The position numbers were made by a program, and so were the translations under genes. A stretch of 32,564 nt of DNA from NCBI GenBank assembly GCA_021307315.1, contig JAJSPD010000181.1, forward strand, positions 1-32,564, given 5' to 3'. Positions 9,072 to 18,833 of the stretch are shown in pieces. Within the stretch, counting starts at the first letter, position 1; each line of letters starts with the position of its first letter. Below the pieces are notes generated by a model. The model saw nothing but the letters and a program-made list of their open reading frames with translations. It had not been told where the DNA came from and ran no database searches. Source of the DNA: Bisporella sp. PMI_857 (taxonomy: Eukaryota > Ascomycota > Leotiomycetes > Helotiales > Helotiaceae).

Positions 9072-9954
9072 ACTATATCATTGTCTTCTCTAAAAAGCGC
9101 GAGGAAGACCCAATCTTCTTCTTGATTCCTCGTGCTATGTCTGGTAATACGTTTATTGAGTGAGTGGAGGAGGACCAAAATTCAGAAGCCCTATCTAAAA
9201 TGAGGCAGCACGAGAACAAGTAAAGTAACCGTCTCCTTCATTCCCCACTCCTGTCAACTTCTTCGTCCACTTCTCCAACTGCAGCCGCTGACTCCCTCGT
9301 AAGTGAACGGCACCGGACAGAGATTCCCTTTCGGAATTGGTGATGGTGTAGAGAGTTTTATAAAGCCGAACACTTAAAGAAGGGCTCGATTGCTCGGACA
9401 TGGATGGCGCGTAGGGGAGATTTATGGATTTAATAATTGGGTGAGGACTCGAGGGCTTATAGAAGAGCTAGTCAAGCGTCAATATGCGTTACTTTGTCTT
9501 AGGATGCAGATTAATGGCTACCCTAACCTGAAGATGCGGACTAGCTCAAGAAGGTATAATGTCACACATTACGGAAATACGGGTTTACTCCCTCGTCAGT
9601 CCAAACACCTGAGGGTCTTTGCGGACATATATCGTTCGCATACCAGAGTCGGCTACCTAGATAGGGGAGCCAGAACTGGTGTCGGGTAGTTCCTCGTCTG
9701 GCATCCCGTTTTAGAACCAGTTCCGCACCATCTCGTTTTACACAGCCACGAACCTATTTTAAGAAATTAAAGTAAGAATGTATTTACGTTTTTCTATGAC
9801 ACTCGCCTTTCAATCAAATACAAAAAGAAGTTTTCTCCAGCTGATTGGGGGCATTTCATCACACCTACACAAACCTTCCATCTTTCGCGCGTGTCAAATC
9901 TGTTCATTAAGCTCACCCCAACCCAGCCTCACCTGATATATATATATTTTCAGA
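9072..9954. other. Intergenic region upstream of the secreted-protein gene
   Basis: Short frames occur here (for example 9390-9689) but show no family resemblance or codon pattern I trust. Just before the next gene lies an alternating AT run (about 9936-9947) followed by TTTTCAG at 9947-9953. That run is too close to the ATG to be its TATA box. It resembles a 3' splice site, so a 5' UTR intron is possible. Confidence 0.4.
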
Positions 9955-10497
9955 ATGAAATACTCAACCACTGCCGCCATGTGCTTCTTACTCGGTTCCA
10001 AAATCGCCCACTGCGGCCCGATAATTTCCCGACAAGGTAATCTCCCGACGCTCCAGAACATCGCAGACGCTCAGAACCAATGGGCGTCAGACACCAGCAA
10101 AGTTTCGCAATTTCTTTCAGTCGCGGAGTCGCTCAACTCAAGAGACCTGGTTTCTCAAGCAGCAATTGCACTTGCAAACGAGAAGGATGAATTAAGCCAT
10201 AAGGCTGTCCTCGATAACCAGTTTATATTCGTCTCCAACCCCGATACAAATGTCCAGCACGCAAATAATGAGCTTGTCGATCAGGGCACATTCCTGGCTG
10301 TTGTCAATGGATTGCAGGCTTTGGTAGATAACGGTGCACACATGTTGCCAAGTGACGTTTCCGCCGCTATTAAGTCTATTAACATGGGTAGATGTTCACT
10401 CGTCCTTCCTTCGATTGATACCTACTTCCAAGCATCTGGAAATCTTCTCAATAACGGCGTCACTCTCTTCGCCAATAGGCCTAATAACTGCCCATAA
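9955..10497 (+). CDS. Small secreted protein, family not named
   Basis: 180 aa, single exon, intact. The N-terminus (MKYSTTAAMCFLLGSKIAHC) is a plausible signal peptide with cleavage near residue 20, and RQG (about 26-28) could be a Kex2-like processing point. The mature part is helical and polar, with AQNQWASDTSKVSQFL, LANEKDELSHKAVLDNQFIF and a C-terminal GRC...NNCP pair of cysteines that could form one disulfide. There is no transmembrane helix after the signal and no catalytic motif. It resembles anonymous small secreted proteins of plant-associated and saprotrophic ascomycetes. I considered the hydrophobic surface-binding protein A family, which has similar size and helicity, but cannot support it by motif. 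The stop TAA is followed by a second TAA at 10498. Confidence 0.75.
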   Translation: MKYSTTAAMCFLLGSKIAHCGPIISRQGNLPTLQNIADAQNQWASDTSKVSQFLSVAESLNSRDLVSQAAIALANEKDELSHKAVLDNQFIFVSNPDTNVQHANNELVDQGTFLAVVNGLQALVDNGAHMLPSDVSAAIKSINMGRCSLVLPSIDTYFQASGNLLNNGVTLFANRPNNCP

Positions 10498-10978
10498 TAA
10501 GCGTGTCATCCAAGCGGGATTTTGGCCCATCAGGGGTTGGTATCTTACAACGAAAATTGAGGCAGAGGCAAAAACAGCGGCCAAAAACGGACAAGGACTA
10601 CAACAAATTGTAATAAGTTAACGACAGGTTATTTTAGAAACAGCATTTATAAAAAAAACTTAAACCACAAGTTAAACTTTAATACATATAATGTTGGGTG
10701 GAAAGAAGTGATGGATCGGAATAATGGATGAAACTGAGAAAGTAAGCCTCGGTTGGAAGATTTTCAGCAGAGGAAGGTGAGCCCAAACCCTTTTTCCACT
10801 TGCACTATAAGCGGCTTGCACCATTACTATTCAAACAACACGATCCTTTAAAACACTCGTAAAACAGTATCCAGGTTGTCTCTATAGGTTATTGTAACAA
10901 ATAAGGTCGGTTAGAGTAACGGCCAAGGACGGTTAGGGACGGTTACAGGCTGTAAGCGAGCCATCAGTAACAAAGGTA
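10498..10978. other. Intergenic region before the MITE
   Basis: No gene seen. At about 10906-10950 there are short repeats of a GGTTAGGGACGGTTAC type. GGCTGTAAGC at about 10948-10957 has an inverse copy, GCTTACAGCC, on the other side of the MITE (about 11245-11254), suggesting the MITE landed in an older palindromic sequence. The TA at 10977-10978 is the MITE target duplication. Confidence 0.4.
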
Positions 10979-11225
10979 ACGTCCCTCCCTGCGTAGCGAA
11001 ACACCCTGCGTGCCGAAACCGACCAATAAAATCGCAAGGATTTAGATTTTTTCTTTTGTAATATCTCTTTTAAACCAACCACAATAGAAAGTATTCATAT
11101 TTAAAATTAGTAATATATTTTTTAGACTATTTCTTTTAATATAACAATCTATTAAGCTCGAAATTTATTCAATTTCATTGGTCTGTTTCGGCACGCAGGG
11201 TGTTTCGCTACGCAGGGAGGGACGT
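10979..11225. mobile_element. MITE, 247 bp, Tc1/mariner-pogo type (TA duplication)
   Basis: The left end starts ACGTCCCTCCCTGCGTAGCG and continues GAAACACCCTGCGTGCCGAAAC; the right end is its exact inverse for 41 bp. Similarity continues past CCAAT with two mismatches to about 54 bp. TA flanks both sides (10977-10978 and 11226-11227). The interior is AT-rich and non-coding. Inside each terminal repeat the motif CCCTGCGTxGCGAAAC (imperfect) occurs twice, a layout like that of the pogo element at 15614. The two terminal sequences differ otherwise, so a different transposase probably mobilised this MITE. Confidence 0.92.
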
Positions 11226-11227
11226 TA

Positions 11228-11899
11228 GCCGACAGCCAGCCGAAGGCTTACAGCCACTGTGGGGGCGTATAGTCTAGACCATCGTGGGTTCCGACTGATA
11301 GAGTGCTTTTCGGGGATACCGACTTCTAGAGCTCGGTGGCTCCGTAATTCAAGGATACAGCACTGTTAAGCATTGTTATGGGATATAAGGGAAATCTAGA
11401 GCTCTTTGGAGAAGGGCAAGCTTGAGTTTATTGATTGATTCCTCCTAGTAGACTTGCAAGCACACTTTTGACATCTATACAATACTATTACAATTACCTC
11501 GCCAGTCACGTGTTCTTACCTGCTATATTGCAATCCCCCTTGCTGCCCTCTGTTCTGTTACAGTTATTGGTTTTAAGAGCTTCCTGATAAGTATCTATGA
11601 GTATTTAGTTTGCTACAGACATAATGTATTTTATATTTACATGATGGAAATTTTTAAGTAGTAACTAGGTAATAACGGGTATAGTAGGGGAGCGGCTTTT
11701 GCACTTTATTTAGCAGCGCTGGATATCAGCAACAAAATCAGATATAAGTTATATTGCATTTGAAGATATGGATATACATCGTAAGCAGCTTATAAGTAGC
11801 CTTGAATTCTATAGAATCCACCCCTTACCTGCCCTGGGTTGAAATTGTAGGGATATCCAAGCAACCCACATCGAGTTGCATACTGGTTAAATTCTTAGG
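11228..11899. other. Intergenic region containing an LTR-like fragment
   Basis: Apart from the LTR-like sequence at 11374-11562, nothing recognisable was found. No poly-purine tract or primer-binding site was identified next to it. Confidence 0.4.
11374..11562 (-). repeat. Solo-LTR-like fragment
   Basis: Read on the minus strand it begins TGTAACAGAACAGAGGGCAG, has GGGGGATTGCAATATAGCAG nearby and AACACGTGACTGGCGAG further in, and ends CCATAACA. The first 40-70 bases match 24735-24842 and 28708-28750. TG...CA ends fit an LTR, but no target duplication was found and no internal retroelement sequence is attached. Confidence 0.55.
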
Positions 11900-13742
11900 C
11901 TAAAGAACGGGAATTGCTCTGAGCCTGTCATATTCTTGAACTGCTTCTTGATCGACTTGGAATGCTGACCAATCCAAGCTTACAATGTTGACATCCTCGA
12001 GGCTGTGTGCGCGGCTAATAGCCGTGTACGCTTGGCCAGCTGAGAATATATTCTGATTAAGGGAGAGAGAAACCATTGGGAGAGAAAGCCCTTGGACCTT
12101 ATGAATCGTGAGGGCGAAAGCGTTTTGCAGTGGAAGCTGAGTGCGGTGATAGTCGATGCCATTCGAGTTGAAGTAAGACGTAGTCTTGGTGACATGAAGG
12201 TACTATGCTGGTAAGAACGAAGAAAAGAGGATACCTGTATAGGAGAGGCTGACTTGGATCCCATCCTTTGTCGGAAACGCAACTTCTACTTCTCCGTTAT
12301 GCAATACCTCTGTGATGACCCCGCAAGTGCCATTCGAGATCCCTTTGTGTATCATACCGTTTGTTAAAAACATCACCTTTGCTCCAACAATACAAGTCAC
12401 GAGGTCCGGGAAGTTAGTCCCCTGTTTAAAAGTTGCGGAATGAAAACTGTTTGTGATCGGCGTGTCGCCTTCATAATCTCTCGCAACGGAGACGTATGGA
12501 AATGGCGTGGACTCCGAAGTAGGTAGACTTGCCAGGACCGCTTCATTCATAGCATAGGCCTCCGTCCGCAGCGAGCAAAGAAAGGTTGTCTTATATGTCT
12601 GCTCGGCGGGGTTGTATTGCTGAAACCGCTCGGTCAGGGCTTCTTGGACCTCCTCATCAATGAGGCCAAAGCGTATCTTGTTCAAAATGCGAAAGAACCT
12701 CAGATCTCGTACGTGCCTCTGGGGCTGTTCAAGGAAAAGGGGGTGAAATAGCCTCCAAAGCGGAGAGTAAAACACCTTGTAGCCAGTAACAGGAGGCAGC
12801 TGCATCAGATCCCCCAAAACTACCACGTGGAGATTGCCGAAAGGCTTCGCGTTGCTGTGAATCTTGGAGAAGGTTGCAGACACAAATTCAAGGAGCTGTG
12901 AGTCAACCATGGAGATCTCATCGATAATGAGAACCTTAACGCGTCGCAATGCGGCTCGCCGTTCATCTCCCGTTGCAAGCACACCAGATCTATACGACGC
13001 TCCCTCAGAAAAGAGCGCGAGCGCAGAATGGATAGTGGCGCCCGAAATACTGTCCGCTGCGATGCCTGTAGGTGCAAGGAGGAGAGCTTTGTTCCGGGAG
13101 CGGTTACACCAGGCTTCTAGAGCTTTGAGGAGAAAGGACTTTCCGGTTCCACCGGGGCCAGTCACAAAGAAGAGCTGGCCTGTAATGCGCGCTGTAGAGA
13201 TAGTCGATGTGATGGTCGTGTACGCACGGTATTGGTCTCCCTCAAGATGCAGTGCGGCATCATCTACTATTCCTGGTATGCTCATCGCGTTTAGTTGCAC
13301 GAGTTGGGTGTGGACAATTTCCTGTACGCGCTGCGGCACGGCTTCGCACACAGCTTGGACGAGCTCGAGATACACATCCGCTACCGTAAGTCTGGCAGTA
13401 GCAGCCGATTGCTCCTGGTTTGCCAGGATATCTTGGTAGATGTCTGGGTTCAACGAAAAAAGGCGGTTTCGGTATGTCTCGCAATCCCCTTTTATCTCTG
13501 CATCAAATCGCCAGGGGTGCAGCTGAAGAAGCTTAACAAAGAAAAAGGCTTCTCCATCGCAAAGCCGTCGGTAATTCGAACGGATCAGAGTAGGCTTCGT
13601 ACAGTATTAGCGGATATGAAAAAGAAGATATGAAGAAGCAAAAATATATGCGAACCTTCGCGCGCTTGTAAATCCAGTACCCGTTAGAATCCTGCCATCC
13701 ATTGCGCCAGCCACTCGTATTCCGAATTCTCTTCTTTGACAC
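11900..13742 (-). pseudogene. PIF1-like (Helitron-type) helicase, truncated and with one nonsense codon
   Basis: The C-terminal helicase half of a Helitron-type protein, about 590 codons. Motifs run in order: GPGGTGKS (Walker A), LLLAPTGIAA, VLIIDEISMVDSQLLE (Walker B), VVLGDLMQLPPV, ISNGTCGVITEV, then FALTIHKVQGLSLP and AYTAISRA near the end. A TAG at 12203-12205 interrupts the frame after SSFLPA; the same frame then continues YLHVTKTTSYF to the natural stop at 11900-11902. A CAG-to-TAG change explains the break. The 5' side includes a probable 61-bp intron (13595-13655, GTTCGC...ACGAAG) and an exon with GWQDSNGYWIYKR, resembling the segment before the helicase in fungal Helitrons. Rep and N-terminal parts are missing. 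A host PIF1 gene is less likely given the truncation and setting. Confidence 0.82.
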
Positions 13743-13842
13743 TTGGTAATTAGTGTAGTATAAGAAGTAGGTACTTTCTATGATGTCGTTAACCTGCGGC
13801 CGTGCAAGGCATTGTGAAAAAAGTGAGATGTACCGAAATTGG

Positions 13843-13970
13843 TAGAATGTTTGTCAAATATAGGTGTAGACGAAGATAGTCGATGATGAGATTGAACGTG
13901 TTCAGTAGAATACCTTGTTAAATACTGGCGAAGAAGGAGAAAGTCGATGATGAGATTGGACGCGTTGAAC
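13843..13970. repeat. Two tandem copies of an approx. 63-bp unit
   Basis: Units start with TAGAAT at about 13843 and 13906 and share AGTCGATGATGAGATTG followed by GACG/AACG and GTTCA/GTTGAA. The copies are diverged at several positions. No coding role is seen. Confidence 0.75.
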
Positions 13971-14039
13971 ATAGGCTATGGCTATAGTATGTAATATTGT
14001 CATAAAACGAAAGAATGATAGAACTGCTGGTGAGGTTTA

Positions 14040-14945
14040 TGCTGCAGAAGGGGATTCAAGAGTTTACCTCGGTACTCTTCCAGGCCATCAGAGCCGTAGG
14101 AATCCGTTAGGAGAGTATAATGCTCGGAAGGCGTAGAAAGCCACACACAATCTCATAAACCGCTGGGTCTCCGTGACCTTTCAAACCCATAACCAGCCGC
14201 ATCCTCTAGCCAACAATCCCATTATCACCTGAGCCTGTATACTCAAGAATAATATCGAGCCGATACAGACCGAAGCGACGGGATGAGACTTGTAGTGTAG
14301 TGAGACTGAGGAGGATTGAAGGGCTTGTGCTCGTGAGACTGAAGCAAGGAGCCCCCCTTTCATACAGAGAAAAGACGTAATACGGGGTCAATCCAGTGGA
14401 AGGAAAAGAGGAAAAGGAAAGGAAAGGCGGGGTCACGGACTCAGATATCATAGTCCTCTGCCAGGCTACTAGAGCCATGGGAACGCGCAATACCGGTAAT
14501 AACCGTAGATTCAGTAAAGTTAAAAGAAAATACTATAGCCCGTTGCGTCGGAGAATAAATCAAATCCGGGATAGACCGAAGTGGCAGGTTGAGGCGTATG
14601 GTAGTAAGACTGAGGAGCGGCCCAGAGCTCATGCTAGTAGCGATGGAATCAGGGAGCCCCCTTCTATATGCAGAGAGAAGGTACACACAGTGGTAACTCC
14701 GGTCCAGAGAAGAGAAAAAAGAGAAGAAAAGGCGGGGTCAGAAGTTCGTGGGCTGAAAAGAAAAAGAAAAGAAAAGGCATCGACAGTTTGCGGGCAGAAA
14801 AAAAGAAAGAAAGGCGGGGTCATGGACTCAGGTATTATACCCCTCTGCCAGGCTAGTAGAGCCGTGGGAACGCGTAATACCGGTGATAGCCGTATATATC
14901 GTAAAGCCAACAAAAAGCAAATGATATGATGAACGATAGCCCGGG
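14040..14945. repeat. Diverged tandem repeat, approx. 310-385 bp unit, about 2.5 copies
   Basis: Matching blocks recur: CTCTKCCAGGCYAxTAGAGCC near 14072, 14457 and 14841; GGCGGGGTCAYGGACTCAG near 14426 and 14814; AGACCGAAG near 14267 and 14575; GGAGCCCCCCTTTCATAYRCAGAGA-like blocks near 14348 and 14656. Variable spacing shows internal indels in purine-rich stretches. The third unit is cut short after ATGATGAACGATAGCCC. The nature of the repeat is unknown. Confidence 0.7.
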
Positions 14946-15589
14946 ACCTATTGGCCGATACCAAACGAAGCAACTTGAGAGTAAGTAATAGGATGACTAA
15001 TCATATCGCGTGTCCAATTAGACACGACACAGGAGAAACCATGACAGTTAAAAGAAAGCCACAGAGTGGGGATGTGAAACATCGTATTATTCACGTGAGG
15101 GAGTTGCCTATGCTCTATGTCGGTCTTGATTCTCAGGGCCTTGGGCTTTCCCAGAGTCTTACCTGGTTTGTAGATTAGGATATCACTCCAACTAACACGT
15201 GATTTCTATAGGGAGGATAAGAAGAATATGAACAACAAATTAGCCCATCAATATGGAAGTAAATCCCTTCGGGGTTGACACTGTACCGATGAAGTCACAA
15301 AATTCTATTGTAAATCTGGTCTTACCTCACAATCTTGATGGTTGGTCATAGATATAAGTATGAGTATGGGTATGCATATGCATACTATATAAACCTGTAG
15401 ACCATCCCGGGCCTCGCTTAGAGCTCCTCAATAGGAAATTTCGTCCAAATGTAGTAACCCGAAGGGCTGCGGATGGGGCGTTCAGATTAGATAAGGTTAA
15501 TATATTATCTACTTTTTTGGGTCCAAGGAGCCGAATTAAGATCCACATGGAAAAGCCTCTTTGGACAGTGTTTAGCCGTTTGTTTGAAC

Positions 15590-15598
15590 TATATATAG
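15590..15598 (+). promoter_or_regulatory. Probable TATA box of the secreted-protein gene at 17515, separated from it by a transposon
   Basis: TATATATAG lies 15 bp before the pogo insertion. With the transposon and one TA removed, it would sit about 53 bp upstream of the ATG at 17515, a normal core-promoter distance for a fungal gene. At present it is nearly 1.9 kb away. Confidence 0.5.
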
Positions 15599-15613
15599 AT
15601 TGGAAAGTATATA

Positions 15614-17474
15614 ACGTGGTTTATCAGGACCCTGCGCATATCAGGACCCTGCGCACTTTTCCCCAACCACCTACCCTTTAACTTCAACACGCGTTTTCTC
15701 AACAACTACAAATGGAAATTCAAACCCAAGAAGCACGAATCATTCTAGCTATCGAAGCTATTCGAACGTCCAAAAAACTAAGTCGTCGGTCTGCTGCGAA
15801 AATATATAAAGTTCCCGAATCTACACTTCGGCTCAGAATGAACGGCCATACTTCTCTTCGCGAACGTCGACCAGCAAGTCACAAATTAACCGACTTAGAA
15901 GAGGAAGTGATTCTTCAGCATATACTTGATATGGATGCCAGAGGATTTGCGCCCCGGCTGGCTGGTGTGGAAGATATGGCAAATTACATACTGGAATCTC
16001 GAGGGGGACGACGCGTCGGAAAGCTCTGGGCACATCGATTTGTAAAACGACGACCAGAGTTAAAGACGCGTTTCAATCGCGTTTACGACTTCCAAAGGGC
16101 CTTGTGCGAAGATCCTGAGCTCATTGAAGCGTGGTTCCGGTTAGTTCAGAATATGCGGGCGACATACGGTATCCAAGACTGCGATTTCTATAACTTCGAC
16201 GAGACAGGCTTCATGATGGGTGTTATTTGCGCTGGAATGGTTGTTACACGCGCCGATCGACGTGGCAGAGGCAAGGCTGTTCAGCCAGGTAATCGGGAAT
16301 GGGCGACAGCGATTGTTTGCGTCAATAGCGAAGGTTGGAGTGTCCCTCCGTTTCTGGTGGTTCAAGGTGTCAACCACCTCTCTAGTTGGTATACTGAAGG
16401 CGGCCTTCCTCACGACTGGGTTATAAAACCTACTAGCAATGGATGGACAAACAATGAGACAGGTTTAGAATGGGTTCAGCATTTCAACAAACATACTCGT
16501 AGTCGTACACAAGGGGGATATCGGATGTTGGTGTTAGATGGGCATGAGAGTCACGAATCGGCCGCATTTCAAGAGTATTGCAAGGCTAACAACATCATAA
16601 CTCTTTGCCTGCCTGCTCACTCATCTCATTTAACCCAGCCACTCGACGTTGGGTGTTTCAGTGTTCTTAAACGGATGTACGGCCGTCAAATCGAAACTTT
16701 CATCAAGGCTCACATCAACCATATCACCAAGGTCGAGTTCTTTTTGGCTTTCCATGCGGCTTACAACCAGTCAATAACAACCCAGAATGCCAAAGCTGGA
16801 TTCCGCGGAGCTGGATTAGTGCCTTTTGATCCTCAAGCAGTGTTGTCAAAGCTGGATGTTAAGTTACAGACTCCTACGCCTACTGGACCCCCTTCTGCAA
16901 ATGCCGACCCTTGGATTTCCCAGACCCCTCGCAACCCAACCGATGCTCTCTCACAAACAACTCTGGTTAAAAATCGCATTGCTGGTCATCAAGGAAGCTC
17001 ACCAACCCCAATTTTTGCTACAGTCGCTGCGTTGGCCAAAGGTACGGAGCTGTTAGCTCATGAATTGACTCTTGCGAATGCCGAGATCCGTACTCTTCGC
17101 CAGGCAAATGAAGCCCTTAGCAAACGCCGCAGGGCCAAAAAAACCCGTGTCCGCCAAGGGGGTGCACTTACTGTAGAGGATGCACACGATGTATTGGCTC
17201 AAAAGGAGGTGGATGAGCAGATTCGACGTGACAAGCGCTCTGGGGAGGCTTTTCAAAACAAGGGTCAATCGGCTGGACGGCGCTGTGGCACTTGCGCAAA
17301 GACTGGTCATAATGCACGAACCTGTCAAGTACTTGTAGATATATCTAGCTTATCAGATTCCGAGTAGCTTTCGTTAATTTAATGTGTTGTGGTTGATTAA
17401 TTGTATTTTGAAGTGGGTAGGGTAGGGAAAAGTGCGCAGGGTCCTGATATGCGCAGGGTCCTGATAAACCACGT
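15614..17474 (+). mobile_element. Intact Fot1/pogo-type DNA transposon, 1861 bp
   Basis: The terminal inverted repeats are identical over 50 bp (15614-15663 and 17425-17474), starting ACGTGGTTTATCAGGACCCT and ending CACTTTTCCC. TA is duplicated at 15612-15613 and 17475-17476. Each end contains ATCAGGACCCTGCGCA twice in tandem, probably paired transposase sites. The single gene inside is open from start to stop. Perfect ends plus an intact ORF point to recent movement. Confidence 0.97.
15712..17367 (+). CDS. Pogo-family DDE transposase
   Basis: This 551-aa enzyme would cut and insert the element at TA sites. An N-terminal helix-turn-helix lies at about 5-50 (SRRSAAKIYKVPESTLRLRM), then a CENP-B-type second DNA-binding domain at about 55-125 (WAHRFVKRRPEL). 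The DDE_1 catalytic core has Asp163 (NFDETGF), Asp276 (LVLDGHESH) and Asp312 (QPLDVGCF), giving DD35D spacing. A helical linker (about 430-470) and a basic region (KRRRAKKTRVR) precede a C-terminal CCHC knuckle, CGTCAKTGHNARTC, an addition seen in some fungal pogo transposases. The ATG at 15712 is 48 bp inside the left terminal repeat and the stop is 57 bp before the right one. No lesion is seen. Confidence 0.96.
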   Translation: MEIQTQEARIILAIEAIRTSKKLSRRSAAKIYKVPESTLRLRMNGHTSLRERRPASHKLTDLEEEVILQHILDMDARGFAPRLAGVEDMANYILESRGGRRVGKLWAHRFVKRRPELKTRFNRVYDFQRALCEDPELIEAWFRLVQNMRATYGIQDCDFYNFDETGFMMGVICAGMVVTRADRRGRGKAVQPGNREWATAIVCVNSEGWSVPPFLVVQGVNHLSSWYTEGGLPHDWVIKPTSNGWTNNETGLEWVQHFNKHTRSRTQGGYRMLVLDGHESHESAAFQEYCKANNIITLCLPAHSSHLTQPLDVGCFSVLKRMYGRQIETFIKAHINHITKVEFFLAFHAAYNQSITTQNAKAGFRGAGLVPFDPQAVLSKLDVKLQTPTPTGPPSANADPWISQTPRNPTDALSQTTLVKNRIAGHQGSSPTPIFATVAALAKGTELLAHELTLANAEIRTLRQANEALSKRRRAKKTRVRQGGALTVEDAHDVLAQKEVDEQIRRDKRSGEAFQNKGQSAGRRCGTCAKTGHNARTCQVLVDISSLSDSE

Positions 17475-17514
17475 TATATGAAAAAATCATAACTTACCCT
17501 TAAAATTCACCAAG

Positions 17515-17928
17515 ATGAAGAGCTTTAGTATCGGCCTTTCAAGTCTTGCTTTCTCTCCATACATCTCTTCTGTTGCTCCAAGTAATTCGCTTAGCTCGCG
17601 CGATCTTTGCAACCCCGGCTTTCAGTTGTTATTGAAATCAACACATATGGAGCCGCAGGCGCTTTGAATACTGTCGGCATATGGTCACGTAATAGTACTA
17701 GACTATATCATGAAAAATACTGAACTATAAACAATAGTTAATATCAATCTGGAGCTTAGTATATCTTTTATTTCCTGGCAAGGATTTCCTAGAATACAAA
17801 GTTTATTCAGCGGTGCAAAAAGTACACCGGTCCTGAGTAACGGCATAACAGATGGCTTTACGGTGACCTTTGATGTAGGGCCCCCACAGCCACGTACTGC
17901 CGTCATTTATTCGTGTAATGATCCTTGA
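17515..17928 (+). pseudogene. Small secreted protein gene, paralogue of 18834-19266, frameshifted
   Basis: The ATG at 17515 starts a signal peptide (MKSFSIGLSSLAFSPYISSV), followed by SSRDLCNPGF. Near 17620-17625 the frame must shift by one lost base (a T in TTTCAG) to reach VVIEINTYGAAGALNTVGIW, which aligns with the paralogue's AVAVTAIGAAGADN region. A 49-bp intron at 17689-17737 then joins in the same phase as in the paralogue. Exon 2 encodes ISFISWQGFPRIQSLF, STPVLSNGITDGFTVTFDVG and PPQPRTAVIYSC, ending at TGA 17926-17928. Without the shift the product stops after about 50 residues. The pogo element ends 40 bp upstream of the ATG and separates the gene from its probable TATA box. Both changes indicate loss of function, unless the missing base is a sequencing error. 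Confidence 0.78.
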
Positions 17929-18833
17929 AAAGTAGGAAGGATTTATCTGGCGAGGTAGTTTGATGTTTCTTGATACAGATAGCATTTTCATTAGCTTCTT
18001 AAATAGAATTATATTACTTTTGATTTGTAATAATATCAAATTCAGGCTACATCTAGGTCATGTAACCAACATCCCGCGAGGCGAAAATTCCGTAGTATGT
18101 AAAAAAGGCTCACCCATAAATTCCACAAGAACAGCCGAGTGTAACAACTCAATGCGAACAGGGATCTCGATCCATAGATCTCAGGGAGAAGGACTCAAAG
18201 GTATGAACGACTATCAATTGTTATAACGAAGAGAACAAGCTACAGATAGAAGAAGGGAAGGAAAGCAGCGCTTTATATACAGGAGACTGGCCAGGGGCCA
18301 GTCTAAGCGAGGATCTAAGCGTCAGACCACTCTTGCGCCATTTTCCTTAAATCATTTATTGAAATGTTTAAAAAAACACTTTCATTAAGGTAGTGTATAT
18401 ATCTAGAATCAATACGTAACTTGACTCAACCCCTCACAATTTGATCAATTTGGTCAATTGAACCAAAGTACTCTCAAGTGGCCAGGATGTACTGTCAGCA
18501 AAGTTAGTGGTTTTTTGTTAGCATTGCTACAGTACCACTCTGGACTATCTGAACTCTGGAATAGGGTACTATATCTAAAATCCAAATTGCTTATTAAAAG
18601 TTCTTGTGACGAGAAAAGCACTCTACATAGGAACTTCTAATTATGTCAGCTCTATATAAAGATCCGGACGAATTTAGAAACAAGTCGCGGAAAACTTTAC
18701 TAGGCTCCAAAGAATCGGAACTTTTAAATAGCGTTCTGATAATATGAGGATACTTAAAGTACCATAGTACCCAGATTGGCGAACACCTCATACCTTCTCG
18801 TATCATTGCAAAAGAGCTCCTCTCGAAGTCAAT
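17929..18833. other. Intergenic region between the paralogues, with LTR fragment
   Basis: It contains the LTR-like piece at 18140-18330 and a TATA-like CTATATAAAG at about 18652-18661, roughly 170 bp before the next start codon. Nothing else was recognised. Confidence 0.4.
18140..18330 (+). repeat. LTR-like fragment with TATA and palindrome
   Basis: Starts TGTAACAACTCAATGCGAAC and includes AGCGCTTTATATACAGGAGA followed by the palindrome GACTGGCCAGGGGCCAGTC, then TAAGCGAGGATCTAAGC. The same blocks occur at 28744-28825, where about 95 bp between them is missing. The promoter-like centre fits an LTR. Its exact ends are not defined. Confidence 0.6.

Larger units (their letters stand above)
13743..15611. 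other. Gene-poor region of diverged tandem repeats
   Basis: Apart from the repeats listed separately, this holds purine-rich sequence (about 14395-14425 and 14700-14812), an ATGCATATGCAT palindrome near 15373-15385, and the probable promoter of the secreted-protein gene at its right end. Frames here are by-products of biased composition. Confidence 0.5.

Noticed and set aside
9390..9689. 99-residue open frame
   Set aside because: No motif, signal or similarity; composition is like the surrounding non-coding DNA.
9936..9947. Alternating AT run as TATA box of the secreted-protein gene
   Set aside because: It ends about 8 bp before the ATG, too close for a TATA box serving that start codon.
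14396..14929. 177-residue basic frame
   Set aside because: It runs through purine-rich tandem repeats, which produce Lys/Arg/Glu-rich reading without selection.
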